Shown: one piece after another, positions 16,064-24,084 of the stretch
Layout: each line of letters begins with the position of its first letter
Position numbering within the stretch: the first letter of the stretch is position 1
Origin: Methanosarcinales archaeon
Lineage (GTDB): Archaea; Halobacteriota; Methanosarcinia; Methanosarcinales; Methanogasteraceae
Direction of reading: 5' to 3'
DNA length: 48,494 bases
NCBI GenBank assembly: GCA_004211975.1
Contig: RXIK01000115.1
Location: 1-48,494, forward strand
The notes under the pieces: model-generated
What the model saw: the letters and a program-made list of their open reading frames with translations, nothing else
What the model was told of the DNA's origin: nothing
Databases searched by the model: none
Made by a program: the position numbers and the translations under genes

Positions 16064-16826
16064 TTTTGAAAGCGAGGTTGGTTTTATCTGGGATGTTGAT
16101 GGAGTCATCGTCGACAGCCCCCATGAAATGGCATGGCGGCTCACCGTGGAGATGGCGCCGTGGAGTGTTGATGTGGGTAGGCTTGATTCAGGATTCTACC
16201 ATGATCATGTCTCCGGGCGACCCAGATATGAGGGCGGAAACGAGATTCTTGATCGTTTAGGGGTGTATGAGCGGCTCGGCGCAGAAACAGACGATGCGAA
16301 AGAGGAGATGCTTGAACAATACTGCACCCGCAAGAACAAACTGTTCACAGAACTGGTTGGCAAGGGCAAATTCAAGGTCTTTGAGACATCGGTTGCGATG
16401 ATCATTGAAGCGCATACCCGGGGGGTGTACCAGGCGATGGCATCAGCCTCAAAGAATGCAAAAAACCTGATCACCATGATAACCGGCGAACACATATCCG
16501 GAATACCTGATACGCTTTACTCACTCTTTGAAGTGGACGCATCAGGACTATCTGGAAAAAGCAAGCCAGAACTATTTGCGTTTGCGGCAAACAAGATGCA
16601 GGAGTTATCCGGTGGCAGGATCAAGCATTACATCGTGTTTGAGGATGCGCCGTCCGGGATAGAGGCTGGTAAAGAGAACGATATGTTTTGCGTTGGGATA
16701 CGGAGGATCGGGGATCGATCCACCCTCACCAGAGCTGGTGCGGATATCGTGGTCGATGATCTTGGTGAACTGAGTTATGATGCGCTGAGATCACAGTTTA
16801 TAGGGGCGAGACATCAGGCAGTATGA
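16053..16826 (+). CDS. HAD-superfamily beta-phosphoglucomutase-like protein
   Basis: The 257-residue product has the HAD nucleophile motif GFIWDVDGVIVDSPHEMAWR (Asp14, Asp16). It also has a helical cap, a motif II region AMASASKNAKNL with the Ser, Lys at GKSKPELFAFAA and the motif III/IV acid pair VFEDAPSGIEAGKENDMFCV. This is the arrangement of beta-phosphoglucomutases, which interconvert beta-glucose 1-phosphate and glucose 6-phosphate. It overlaps the GH65 gene by 11 bases, so the phosphorylase and mutase are translated together and form a short route from disaccharide to glucose 6-phosphate. A trehalose-6-phosphatase-type HAD role is a weaker alternative. Confidence 0.82.
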   Translation: MAIDFESEVGFIWDVDGVIVDSPHEMAWRLTVEMAPWSVDVGRLDSGFYHDHVSGRPRYEGGNEILDRLGVYERLGAETDDAKEEMLEQYCTRKNKLFTELVGKGKFKVFETSVAMIIEAHTRGVYQAMASASKNAKNLITMITGEHISGIPDTLYSLFEVDASGLSGKSKPELFAFAANKMQELSGGRIKHYIVFEDAPSGIEAGKENDMFCVGIRRIGDRSTLTRAGADIVVDDLGELSYDALRSQFIGARHQAV

Positions 16827-17128
16827 GCGTCTCTGATCGTCCTGCATATCCCAAATATCCCATGAGCTGGTTAATCACTTAGTTACCCGAGGGCACCCAT
16901 ATAGCGCGACCACGCGTATGTTGTCTGGCAGATTCGCCCGCATGGGCGGGTGGGATGTATGGCGCACCCCCATTTTTCGCATGAACAAAACATATCTCCA
17001 ATCTTTTCCGGTCCAGATAGGCATCACCGCCACCCGTCACCACCACCGAAACAAACGATACCTTGAAGCATAAGATACTTCAATACTGCACTACAAGGCA
17101 ATTGCAAAGACATGGAGTATGTAACCTG

Positions 17129-17407
17129 ATGAATCTGAAGATCCTGAATAAAACAGACACCGAACTGGAGATGGAGCTTGCAGGCGAAACGCACACCCTG
17201 TTGAACCTGCTAAAATCCACCCTTTTAGAAGATGATGCGGTTGAGATTGCGAGCTATGATATCAGGTATCTTGGCATCAGCGAACCGGTCATGTATGTGC
17301 GCACAAGCGGCGTAGATCCAATACAGGCGGTACGCAGCGCACTTGCTAAAGTGACTGCGATGTGTGATGAATTCAAGGCAGTGTTCCTTGAGCAAGCAAA
17401 CATCTGA
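17129..17407 (+). CDS. rpoL: DNA-directed RNA polymerase subunit L (Rpo11)
   Basis: I use ATG 17129 (MNLKILNKTDTELEMELAGE) rather than the track's 17063, because family members are about 90 residues and begin this way. The 92-residue product has LLNLLKSTLLEDDAVEIASY and the following Rpo11/RPB11 core helices. It pairs with Rpo3 to form the assembly platform of archaeal RNA polymerase. The gene lies 42 bases before atpH and reads in the same direction, so the two may share a transcript. Confidence 0.9.
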   Translation: MNLKILNKTDTELEMELAGETHTLLNLLKSTLLEDDAVEIASYDIRYLGISEPVMYVRTSGVDPIQAVRSALAKVTAMCDEFKAVFLEQANI

Positions 17408-17449
17408 AACGAAGCATTTATCATGGTACATGCACCAGTGAGGAAATCG

Positions 17450-17794
17450 ATGAGTGAAAGCGAAATCCTTGAACGGATCAAACAAGCAGAATCCGATGCA
17501 AAAGCAATGCTTGCGCAGGCACACGAGGACACACGGAAGATAATCGCCGATGCCAGAGCAGAGGCGCGTGGAATCTCAAACAGTGCCGAAGAGCGCGCAA
17601 GAGATCATGCTGATCACCTGATGGATACTGAAAAAAATAGGATAGCTGAAGAGCGAAAAACAATCCTCCAAAAGGGGGAGGCTGATGCAAAAGCACTGAA
17701 GGATGTTGCATCAGGCAGGATCGACACAGCGGTTGATTTTTTACTTGCAGAATTTGAGAGGACGGTTCATGCTGAAGCCAAAGCAGATGAGTAG
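17450..17794 (+). CDS. atpH: A-type ATP synthase subunit H (peripheral stalk)
   Basis: A 114-residue, almost fully helical, Ala/Glu/Lys/Arg-rich coiled coil starts at ATG 17450 (MSESEILERIKQAESDAKAM). The track start 17423 adds nine residues and is possible. Subunit H pairs with E to form the peripheral stalks that hold the A1 head against the membrane part. The repeated Ala-Lys-Ile pattern in KQAESDAKAMLAQAHEDTRK is typical. Its end overlaps the start of atpI by 26 bases in another frame. It is first in the H-I-K-E run found here. Confidence 0.85.
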   Translation: MSESEILERIKQAESDAKAMLAQAHEDTRKIIADARAEARGISNSAEERARDHADHLMDTEKNRIAEERKTILQKGEADAKALKDVASGRIDTAVDFLLAEFERTVHAEAKADE

Positions 17795-19700
17795 GGTGCT
17801 GTTCGTTGGTCACAAGGATTATCTTGAACCGACCATAGAGGTCATGCACGACATGCATGTTGTGCATATCGAGGAATACAACGAAGAGGATTATTTCAGC
17901 ATCGGCAAACCACTTGCCGGCGCGGACCAGGACTCAAAAACGCTGCTTAAACTACGCTCAATAGCAAACTTCCTCGGCATCAAAAAAACATATCTTGAGC
18001 CAACCAGCGCCGAAAAAGTATCGTCAGAACTCGTTGGAAAACTCGATGAGCTTGATTCCGCGGTCTCGGAAAAACTGAAGAGAAAATCCGAGATTGAGTC
18101 AAATATAAAGGACACAGAGACAAACATACAAGAAATTAAAGTTTTTTCAGGAGTTCCTTTAAATTTCGATCTCTGCAGAGGGTATGAAACGCTTCACGTT
18201 TTTGCCGGCACAATCAAGAAAGATGCAGAGATCGAAGCTAACCTGAACCGGGTCACAACTGATTACCAGTTGTATGTCGGTGCCACAGGCACTATTGTGC
18301 TATTTGTTCCGGCTAAACACACTGACGAGGTCGCCGAACTGCTGAATGACGCGCTCTTCAATGAGGTTACTATACCAGCGATGTCTGGTGTGCCTGATGA
18401 ACTGCTTGGCGAACTTAAGACCCGGCGCGACATGTTTGTAAACGATCTTGAATCTCTCTCTTCTGAGATCGATTCGATGAAAGCACAGTATGAGGAGTTC
18501 ATTCTCACAAGCGAGGAACTGCTCTCCATCGAGACCCAGAAGAAGGAGGCACCACTATTCTTTGCAACATCCGAGCATGCGTTCATAGTCGACGGATGGG
18601 TTCCGGACGACGAGTTCGAGACACTGGAATCACGGGTCAAAGAAGCAACCGGCGACCGGGTTCATGTCACACTACACGAAGAATCAACTGACGGGGTTGC
18701 CGCTGACGACGCAGATATCCCGATTGAATACGACAACCCGAAGATCGTGAAGCCGTTTGAAGCGGTCATGAATCTCTATGCCCGTCCAAAATACCACGAG
18801 ATAGACCCAACTACATTTGTGTTTATAGCATTCCCGCTCTTCTATGGAATGATCCTTGGAGACATTGGGTATGCATTAATCTTACTTGGAATAGCTCTCT
18901 ATGGCAGATCCAAACTACATGGTGAAGGATGGAACTCACTATTCACCGTCCTGATCTACTGCAACATATCCACGCTCTTCTTCGGGATATTATATGCGGA
19001 ATTCCTCGGGTTTCCGCTGGCAGGGCTTCACGGGCATCCGGGATTGATTCCGGGATGGGAAACCATTGAACTCTTCTCCGGTCTGGGTGGTGAGCATATC
19101 ACATACCCAATCCACAGAACACACCTTGTAACCACCCTCCTGGTCGCGACCCTCTTAATCGGCGTGATACATATCAACACAGGGTTTATCCTTGGGTTCC
19201 GAAATGTGCTTACGAAACACGGAATGAAAGCGGCGATACTTGAAAAGGGCGGCTGGATGGTGCTGCAACTTGGCATATTCCTCCTCCTGTTCGGGATGAT
19301 GGATATTGTGCCAGGCATGTTGCCCGGTGCAGCCGTATTTGTGGTTGCGGTCATCATGCTGATTGCAGGAGAGGGCGGCACCGCAATAATTGAGATACCA
19401 TCCATCCTGAGTAACATCCTTTCGTACTCAAGGCTGCTTGCAGTCGGTCTATCATCAATCGGCATCGCGTCAGCAGTCAACATCATGGCAGGAATGATGT
19501 GGTCAAGCGGAGGTGTCTTCATAATCGTAGCAGTGCTCATATTCATACTTGGACATACGATCAATACCGCACTGAGCGTGATTGCCCCCGGACTTCATGC
19601 GCTCAGGCTGCAGTATGTGGAATTCTTCACCAAGTTCTATGACGGTGGGGGCAGAATATACGATCCATTCGGATATAACAGAACATACACAGAGGAATAA
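17769..19700 (+). CDS. atpI: A-type ATP synthase subunit I (a subunit, ion channel)
   Basis: The start is ATG 17769 (MLKPKQMSRVLFVGHKDYLE), as in family members; the track's 17703 lies inside atpH. The 643-residue product has a soluble N-terminal half with coiled coil (about 90-145) and a C-terminal membrane half of seven to eight helices from about residue 345. The membrane half includes FPLFYGMILGDIGYALILLG, RNVLTKHGMKAAILEKGG, EIPSILSNILSYSRLLAVGL (the conserved channel Arg lies in SYSRLLAVGL) and ALRLQYVEFFTKFYDGGGR. It forms the static ion half-channels against the K ring. The gene is placed between atpH and atpK in canonical order. Confidence 0.93.
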   Translation: MLKPKQMSRVLFVGHKDYLEPTIEVMHDMHVVHIEEYNEEDYFSIGKPLAGADQDSKTLLKLRSIANFLGIKKTYLEPTSAEKVSSELVGKLDELDSAVSEKLKRKSEIESNIKDTETNIQEIKVFSGVPLNFDLCRGYETLHVFAGTIKKDAEIEANLNRVTTDYQLYVGATGTIVLFVPAKHTDEVAELLNDALFNEVTIPAMSGVPDELLGELKTRRDMFVNDLESLSSEIDSMKAQYEEFILTSEELLSIETQKKEAPLFFATSEHAFIVDGWVPDDEFETLESRVKEATGDRVHVTLHEESTDGVAADDADIPIEYDNPKIVKPFEAVMNLYARPKYHEIDPTTFVFIAFPLFYGMILGDIGYALILLGIALYGRSKLHGEGWNSLFTVLIYCNISTLFFGILYAEFLGFPLAGLHGHPGLIPGWETIELFSGLGGEHITYPIHRTHLVTTLLVATLLIGVIHINTGFILGFRNVLTKHGMKAAILEKGGWMVLQLGIFLLLFGMMDIVPGMLPGAAVFVVAVIMLIAGEGGTAIIEIPSILSNILSYSRLLAVGLSSIGIASAVNIMAGMMWSSGGVFIIVAVLIFILGHTINTALSVIAPGLHALRLQYVEFFTKFYDGGGRIYDPFGYNRTYTEE

Positions 19701-19702
19701 TA

Positions 19703-19963
19703 ATGACAATACCAGTAGATATAGCAGCAGCATCAGTTGACAATCTGATAGCAAATCAGAAAGGTTTGATCGCGATCGGCGCAGGACTTGCAGTTGGACT
19801 TGCAGGACTTGGCTCAGGTCTCGCTGAGAAAGACATCGGTTCCGCAGCGGTCGGAGCATTCACCGAGAAAGAGGAGCTCTTTGGTAAGGGCTTAATCATG
19901 ACCGTTATCCCGGAAACCATCGTGATCTTCGGATTCGTTATCGCGATTATGATGATCATCTAA
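19703..19963 (+). CDS. atpK: A-type ATP synthase subunit K (membrane rotor proteolipid)
   Basis: The 86-residue protein has two membrane helices. The first is Gly-rich (GAGLAVGLAGLGSGL) and the second carries the ion-binding Glu71 in IPETIVIFGFVIAIMM. A single-hairpin c subunit of this size is usual in methanogen A-type synthases. It begins 2 bases after the atpI stop and ends 2 bases before atpE. The coupling ion cannot be settled by eye from this short sequence. Confidence 0.93.
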   Translation: MTIPVDIAAASVDNLIANQKGLIAIGAGLAVGLAGLGSGLAEKDIGSAAVGAFTEKEELFGKGLIMTVIPETIVIFGFVIAIMMII

Positions 19964-19965
19964 CC

Positions 19966-20523
19966 ATGGGACTGGAAAACGTTGTTTCTGACATCCTGAA
20001 GAGCGCACAGGACGAGGTCACTGCAATCACTGCGGAACGTGACAGCGAGGTCTCAAAAATCATCGAGGAGGCAAAGCGCACAGGCGAGCGGACAACCGGC
20101 GAAATGGTTGCATCCGCCGAGACTGAGGCCGGTCGCATCAGCAAGCAGGAACTCTCAGGCGCAAATCTTGAGGTGAGACGGATGATCCTGAACATGCGAA
20201 AAGAGGTGCTGGACGAGACCTATCATCAGGCACTTGAGCGTATTCGCAAGCAGGATAACACCGCGCTCCTGCAGTCACTAATCAATGCGAAGAGCAATAA
20301 TGTCACCCGGGTGTACTCAAGTTCGCAGGATCGATCGACCGTTGAGCAACTCTGCACAGATCAATCGATTAAATATGCAGGTGACATCAACTGTATAGGT
20401 GGAATCATCCTTGAAACAGAGGATAAAACTGTGAGGCTGGATTATACGTTTGACACCATCATGGATGAGGTCAGCGAGCGGTCAATGAAACAGGTATCAC
20501 ACATCCTGTTTGAACAGGCATGA
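19966..20523 (+). CDS. atpE: A-type ATP synthase subunit E (peripheral stalk)
   Basis: The 185-residue product has a long N-terminal helix (about 1-100) rich in Glu, Lys, Arg and Ala and a globular C-terminal domain with GGIILETEDKTVRLDYTFDT, the conserved subunit E block. It partners subunit H. Start ATG 19966 follows atpK by two bases. The stop overlaps the pyrH start by 4 bases. In methanogens the next genes are usually C, F, A, B and D; none is in this window. Confidence 0.92.
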   Translation: MGLENVVSDILKSAQDEVTAITAERDSEVSKIIEEAKRTGERTTGEMVASAETEAGRISKQELSGANLEVRRMILNMRKEVLDETYHQALERIRKQDNTALLQSLINAKSNNVTRVYSSSQDRSTVEQLCTDQSIKYAGDINCIGGIILETEDKTVRLDYTFDTIMDEVSERSMKQVSHILFEQA

Positions 20524-21185
20524 TCATTGTCCTGTCGGTCGGCGGCTCGGTGATCTGCCAGAGTCAGCACCGGTTCGCCGAATATTCACAGGTACTTAAG
20601 AATCTGTCATCGGATCACACGGTCTTTGTGGTGGTCGGTGGCGGGGCAACCGCCCGCAAGTATATTGAGAAAGCCCGCACATTCGGGGCAGACGAGGCGT
20701 TCTGTGACACAATCGGCATCGGGGTCACCCGGTTAAACGCACGCCTCCTTATCGCCGCTATAGGGTGTGATGCATACCCTGTTGTTCCTGAAACACAGGA
20801 GGCTGCCGTGGTTGCAGCGCTCTCCGGGCGGATCGTTGTTATGGGTGGAACAACCCCGGGGCACACAACCGATGCGGTTGCCGCCATACTTGCCGAGTGC
20901 GCACATGCCGACCTCCTGATCAATGCCACAGCAACAGATGGGATATACACGAAAGATCCGAAGAAGTATCCTGATGCGGTGAAACTGGACGAGATCTCGC
21001 CTGAACGGTTGGTCGGGCTTATCGCTGCTGAAAAGATGGGTGCTGGAGCGAACCTGCCGATTGACATGCTTGCAGCAAAGATCATTGAGCGGTCAGGAAT
21101 TCTTACGGTTGTGATCGATGGGAGCGATCCTTCAAACGTTCTTGTCGCTATGCGTGGGATGCAGATCGGGACGTGTGTGCGATAG
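20520..21185 (+). CDS. pyrH: Uridylate kinase (UMP kinase), archaeal type
   Basis: The 221-residue product starts MIIVLSVGGSVICQSQHRFA, has FVVVGGGATARKYIEKARTF and GIGVTRLNARLLIAAIG, then VVMGGTTPGHTTDAVAAILA and NATATDGIYTKDPKKYPDAV. These are the amino-acid-kinase-fold motifs of UMP kinase in archaea, which phosphorylates UMP to UDP with ATP. Length fits. It is translationally coupled to atpE through a 4-base overlap, an unusual neighbour for this gene. Confidence 0.92.
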   Translation: MIIVLSVGGSVICQSQHRFAEYSQVLKNLSSDHTVFVVVGGGATARKYIEKARTFGADEAFCDTIGIGVTRLNARLLIAAIGCDAYPVVPETQEAAVVAALSGRIVVMGGTTPGHTTDAVAAILAECAHADLLINATATDGIYTKDPKKYPDAVKLDEISPERLVGLIAAEKMGAGANLPIDMLAAKIIERSGILTVVIDGSDPSNVLVAMRGMQIGTCVR

Positions 21186-21370
21186 TGGCGTTACCTACAG
21201 AATAGTGAAGTTATCATCCGGACTGGTGAGGTAGGATGCGCCCCGGAGTTTTTAGAGCAATATTCTGCTGGATATCCTGTTCGGGTGGTGGAACTCACCG
21301 GGGGGGACTCGTAAAGTGATGGTGTGGTTGGCTGAGTAGTATTGTCCTAAATCCCGGATCATACGAAACC

Positions 21371-21415
21371 TTTATATATGGACAATATACAATATATAGT
21401 ACTTTCGGTGAGGTG
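21371..21415 (+). promoter_or_regulatory. TATA box and SD for gar1-tfb
   Basis: CGAAACCTTTATATATGG gives a strong BRE-like purine stretch followed by TTTATATA (21371-21378). The SD-like GGTGAGGTG lies at 21408-21415, five bases before the TTG start at 21421. Transcription would start near 21400. Confidence 0.6.
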
Positions 21416-21420
21416 CATAA

Positions 21421-21663
21421 TTGCGACGACTTGGTATTATTCAACATCGATTCGGTGCTATGTTGATTGTGAGAAATAGCAAACAAACTCCAGCAATCGG
21501 TTCAACTGTGGTAACTAACACAATGAAACGGATTGGAACTGTACAGGAGATCTTTGGACCCGTATCTCACCCGTATATCTCTGTTAGAATCAATAAAAAC
21601 AGCGTAAAGCATAATGATCCGGAATTAGCCATATCCGAAAACCAGAAATTATATACACTATGA
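21421..21663 (+). CDS. gar1: H/ACA RNA-protein complex protein Gar1
   Basis: The 80-residue product starts at TTG, chosen because GGTGAGGTG lies just upstream and a good promoter precedes it. It has MRRLGIIQHRFGAMLIVRNS, IGSTVVTN, IGTVQEIFGPVSHPYISVRI and NQKLYTL, the six-stranded Gar1 barrel. Gar1 helps release RNA in archaeal H/ACA pseudouridylation particles. It sits a few bases before tfb, an association common in euryarchaea. Confidence 0.85.
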   Translation: MRRLGIIQHRFGAMLIVRNSKQTPAIGSTVVTNTMKRIGTVQEIFGPVSHPYISVRINKNSVKHNDPELAISENQKLYTL

Positions 21664-21672
21664 GGGGTGGAC

Positions 21673-22662
21673 ATGACAGAAGCTGAACGAGTAATTGAAC
21701 GTCCTGAAAGGATAAAGGAACGCATAAAACAGCGCAGAGAACGTGAACAAGAGCGTGAGGTCTCCGAGTGTCCGGAGTGCCATAGCCGCATTCTTGAACG
21801 TGATTATGAGCGTGCCGAACTTGTCTGTGGTTCGTGTGGGCTGGTCATCGAGACAAACATCATCGATCAAGGACCTGAATGGCGGGCATTTGACAGCGAT
21901 CAACGTTTGAAGCGAGCAAGAGTCGGGTCGCCAATGACCTACACGATACATGACAAAGGGCTTTCGACCATGATCGACTGGAGGAATCGGGACTCGTATG
22001 GCAGAACGATCTCCACAAAGAACCGGGCTCAACTATACCGACTCAGGAAATGGCAGCGCAGAATTCGTGTTAGCAATGCGACCGAGCGAAACCTTGCATT
22101 CGCATTATCTGAGCTGGACCGGATGGCGTCTGCGCTCGGACTACACCAGAACGTCAGAGAAACTGCTGCCATGGTCTACCGCAAGGCAGTTGAGAAGAAC
22201 CTGATTCGGGGACGGAGCATCGAGGGTGTGGCTGCATCAGCACTGTACGCCTCATGCCGCCAGTGTTCTGTGCCAAGAACGCTTGACGAGATCGGAGAAG
22301 TGTCAAGAGTGACCCGCAAGGAGATCGGGCGAACCTACCGTTTTGTTGCACGGGAACTCGGGCTGAAACTGAAGCCAACGTCACCAATCGACTACATCCC
22401 AAGGTTCTGTTCAGGTCTTGGGCTTGGTGGGGACGTGCAGGCACGCGGCATCTCAATCCTTCGAGCTGCGACAGAACGGGAACTGACCAGCGGGCGCGGA
22501 CCCACAGGGGTTGCGGCGGCTGCAATATACATTGCATCTATCCTCTGCGACCAGCGCAGAACCCAGCGAGAGGTGGCAGAGGTGGCAGGCGTGACTGAGG
22601 TAACGATCCGCAATCGGTACAAGGAGCTTGCCGAGGAACTGGATATCGAGATCGTGCTCTGA
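21673..22662 (+). CDS. tfb: Transcription initiation factor IIB (TFB)
   Basis: I use ATG 21673, after GAGGGGTGG, rather than the track's GTG 21667. The 329-residue protein has a charged N-tail and a zinc ribbon ([20 protein letters not shown] plus GSCG, about residues 32-54). The B-reader/linker follows with [20 protein letters not shown] and [20 protein letters not shown]. The two cyclin folds (about 125-210 and 220-315) contain the repeat marks [20 protein letters not shown] and [20 protein letters not shown]. It bridges TBP and RNA polymerase at archaeal promoters. The N-terminal Glu/Arg-rich extension is longer than in many TFBs. Confidence 0.96.
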   Translation: MTEAERVIERPERIKERIKQRREREQEREVSECPECHSRILERDYERAELVCGSCGLVIETNIIDQGPEWRAFDSDQRLKRARVGSPMTYTIHDKGLSTMIDWRNRDSYGRTISTKNRAQLYRLRKWQRRIRVSNATERNLAFALSELDRMASALGLHQNVRETAAMVYRKAVEKNLIRGRSIEGVAASALYASCRQCSVPRTLDEIGEVSRVTRKEIGRTYRFVARELGLKLKPTSPIDYIPRFCSGLGLGGDVQARGISILRAATERELTSGRGPTGVAAAAIYIASILCDQRRTQREVAEVAGVTEVTIRNRYKELAEELDIEIVL

Positions 22663-22783
22663 TACTGGTTTAACATCCAGAGCTTGCAGGGAATGGGCGG
22701 TCACCTGCCTTTTCCTCATTTTGTGCGTGTTTAACACCATATAATCACAATGATTTCTGTGTTAAAATATGCACATCGTTTTT
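22663..22783. other. Intergenic spacer after tfb
   Basis: It holds no ORF; it leads into the MITE-like element at 22784. The short TCGTTTTT at its end is one half of the element's target duplication. Confidence 0.4.
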
Positions 22784-22967
22784 GAGACTTTTTAATTTGT
22801 TCTGGTCGGTTGAACAACATGATGCCAATCCTGTAAACAGTGACATGGTATGACTTCCGAAATACGATATAAATGACTTTTCAGATCGATAGCGCTCAAT
22901 TTTATCAGTTGTGATTACGCAAGACAACCCCGGGTAACCAGAAAATAATAAAAAGTCTCTCGTTTTT
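22776..22967. mobile_element. MITE-like element with 22-bp terminal inverted repeats and 8-bp target duplication
   Basis: The element spans 22784-22959 (176 bp). Its left end GAGACTTTTTAATTTGTTCT pairs with the complement of its right end (AGAAAATAATAAAAAGTCTC) as an imperfect terminal inverted repeat. The flanks are identical: TCGTTTTT at 22776-22783 and again at 22960-22967, a perfect 8-bp target site duplication. It has no coding capacity. A second copy lies at 48105-48351 and a right-end relic at 32775-32824. The 8-bp duplication is shared by several transposase families, so the parent is not identified. The minus ORF 22745-22927 inside it is not considered real. Confidence 0.8.
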
Positions 22968-23046
22968 TTAGAGATGGTTGCCGGTAGTCCTGGCGGCAGT
23001 TGAAATTCCGGTGTGCGGGGCGAACCTCAATAATTTCTCCGGGTAG

Positions 23047-23583
23047 TCATACCTGCATGCCATCCATTGCGTTCAGGATGATTCCTGCAACCCTGCGTTG
23101 ATCCCATTTTGCCGAGTTAATCACAAGATCGTATACGCCCATATCATCAACATTAATTCCGTAATACTCCAGATACCGCCCGGCTTCGCATGCCTCTCGC
23201 TCTTTTACCTGGCTGATCGCATCAGCTATCACGACATTTTCACGATGCACAATCCGGTCCGCCCGGATATCAAGCGGAGCTGTGATGAGCACGGCGAGAT
23301 CCGGTTCTGCCATCCATGCCGAGAGCCTGCCCTCAACAATCAGGTTCTTTCCAGCGTCCTTTGCGTCTGATGCGATCTTCTTCTGGTGGCGGTCGATCTG
23401 CTGATCGATAGCTGTGTCCGACGCAGCGAGTTCGCCGAATTCTTTGAGCGTAAGCCCTCTTTCTTCTGCTATTTCTCGGAAGATGTCTCCGGCGGACACA
23501 ATCTTAAAACCGGTACAACTTGATAGTATGCCTGCCACTGTGCTGGTTCCGCTTCCGGGCAGACCGCTGAGCGTTATGATCAT
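23047..23583 (-). CDS. cmk: Cytidylate kinase, archaeal type
   Basis: The 178-residue product opens MIITLSGLPGSGTSTVAGIL with a P-loop (GLPGSGTS) and has VSAGDIFREIAEERGLTLKE, LIVEGRLSAWMAEPDLAVLI and EREACEAGRYLEYYGINVDD. This is the compact (d)CMP kinase of archaea. It phosphorylates CMP/dCMP with ATP for nucleotide synthesis. It stands alone between the MITE and the signalling island. Confidence 0.92.
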   Translation of the reverse strand: MIITLSGLPGSGTSTVAGILSSCTGFKIVSAGDIFREIAEERGLTLKEFGELAASDTAIDQQIDRHQKKIASDAKDAGKNLIVEGRLSAWMAEPDLAVLITAPLDIRADRIVHRENVVIADAISQVKEREACEAGRYLEYYGINVDDMGVYDLVINSAKWDQRRVAGIILNAMDGMQV

Positions 23584-23716
23584 CAGTACAAAGATCGTTT
23601 CACGTGTACTTATTCGTTACTTACCTCTTTTTCAGTATCCTGTAAGAAATCATCCGGGTTGTGAACCGGGGGGTGGTTCCACCAACCGGAATATATTGAG
23701 AAGTCTCGCAGATCAG

Positions 23717-24082
23717 CTACATTGCTTCGATCAGTTCTTCGATCTCCAGCAATAGGTCGCTCACGGGGAATGGTTTTGATAGAAAATCACGCGCGCCTGC
23801 TGCAAGCGCATCATCTTTGACTGCTTTATCAGCACTTGCAAATACAATTTTCAGGTTTGGGTGGATCGCCAGCAGTTCTTTTGTGGTCTCGATCCCGTCC
23901 TTGCCCGGCATTCGGTGATCCATAATCACGATCTCAGGTGGTTCGTCCATTGTTTTGAGTATTTCAACTGCCTCGTCGCCGTCATACGCGTTTGCAACGA
24001 TGTCATGTCCGCTCATCTCAAGAATGTCACCATATAGTTCGTGAAGCATCGGTTCGTCGTCCACAATGAATATCGCTGCCAT
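23717..24082 (-). CDS. Single-domain response regulator (CheY-like receiver)
   Basis: The start is ATG 24082, three bases after the upstream kinase stop; the track's start at 24088 is a TTG. The 121-residue receiver has the acidic pair in IFIVDDEP, the phospho-acceptor Asp in VIMDHRMPGKDG (Asp55 from this start), Ser/Thr in FASADKAVKDDALAAG and Lys in FLSKPFP. There is no output domain, so it acts by protein contact or passes phosphate on. It is last in a run with the REC-PAS kinase and is the probable end point of that kinase. Confidence 0.9.
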   Translation of the reverse strand: MAAIFIVDDEPMLHELYGDILEMSGHDIVANAYDGDEAVEILKTMDEPPEIVIMDHRMPGKDGIETTKELLAIHPNLKIVFASADKAVKDDALAAGARDFLSKPFPVSDLLLEIEELIEAM

Positions 24083-24084
24083 AA

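Noticed and set aside
16827-17128. Possible RNA gene in the spacer before rpo11 (GCCCGCATGGGCGGG hairpin near 16933-16950)
   Set aside because: A short GC hairpin only; no tRNA, sRNA or rRNA signature could be recognised.
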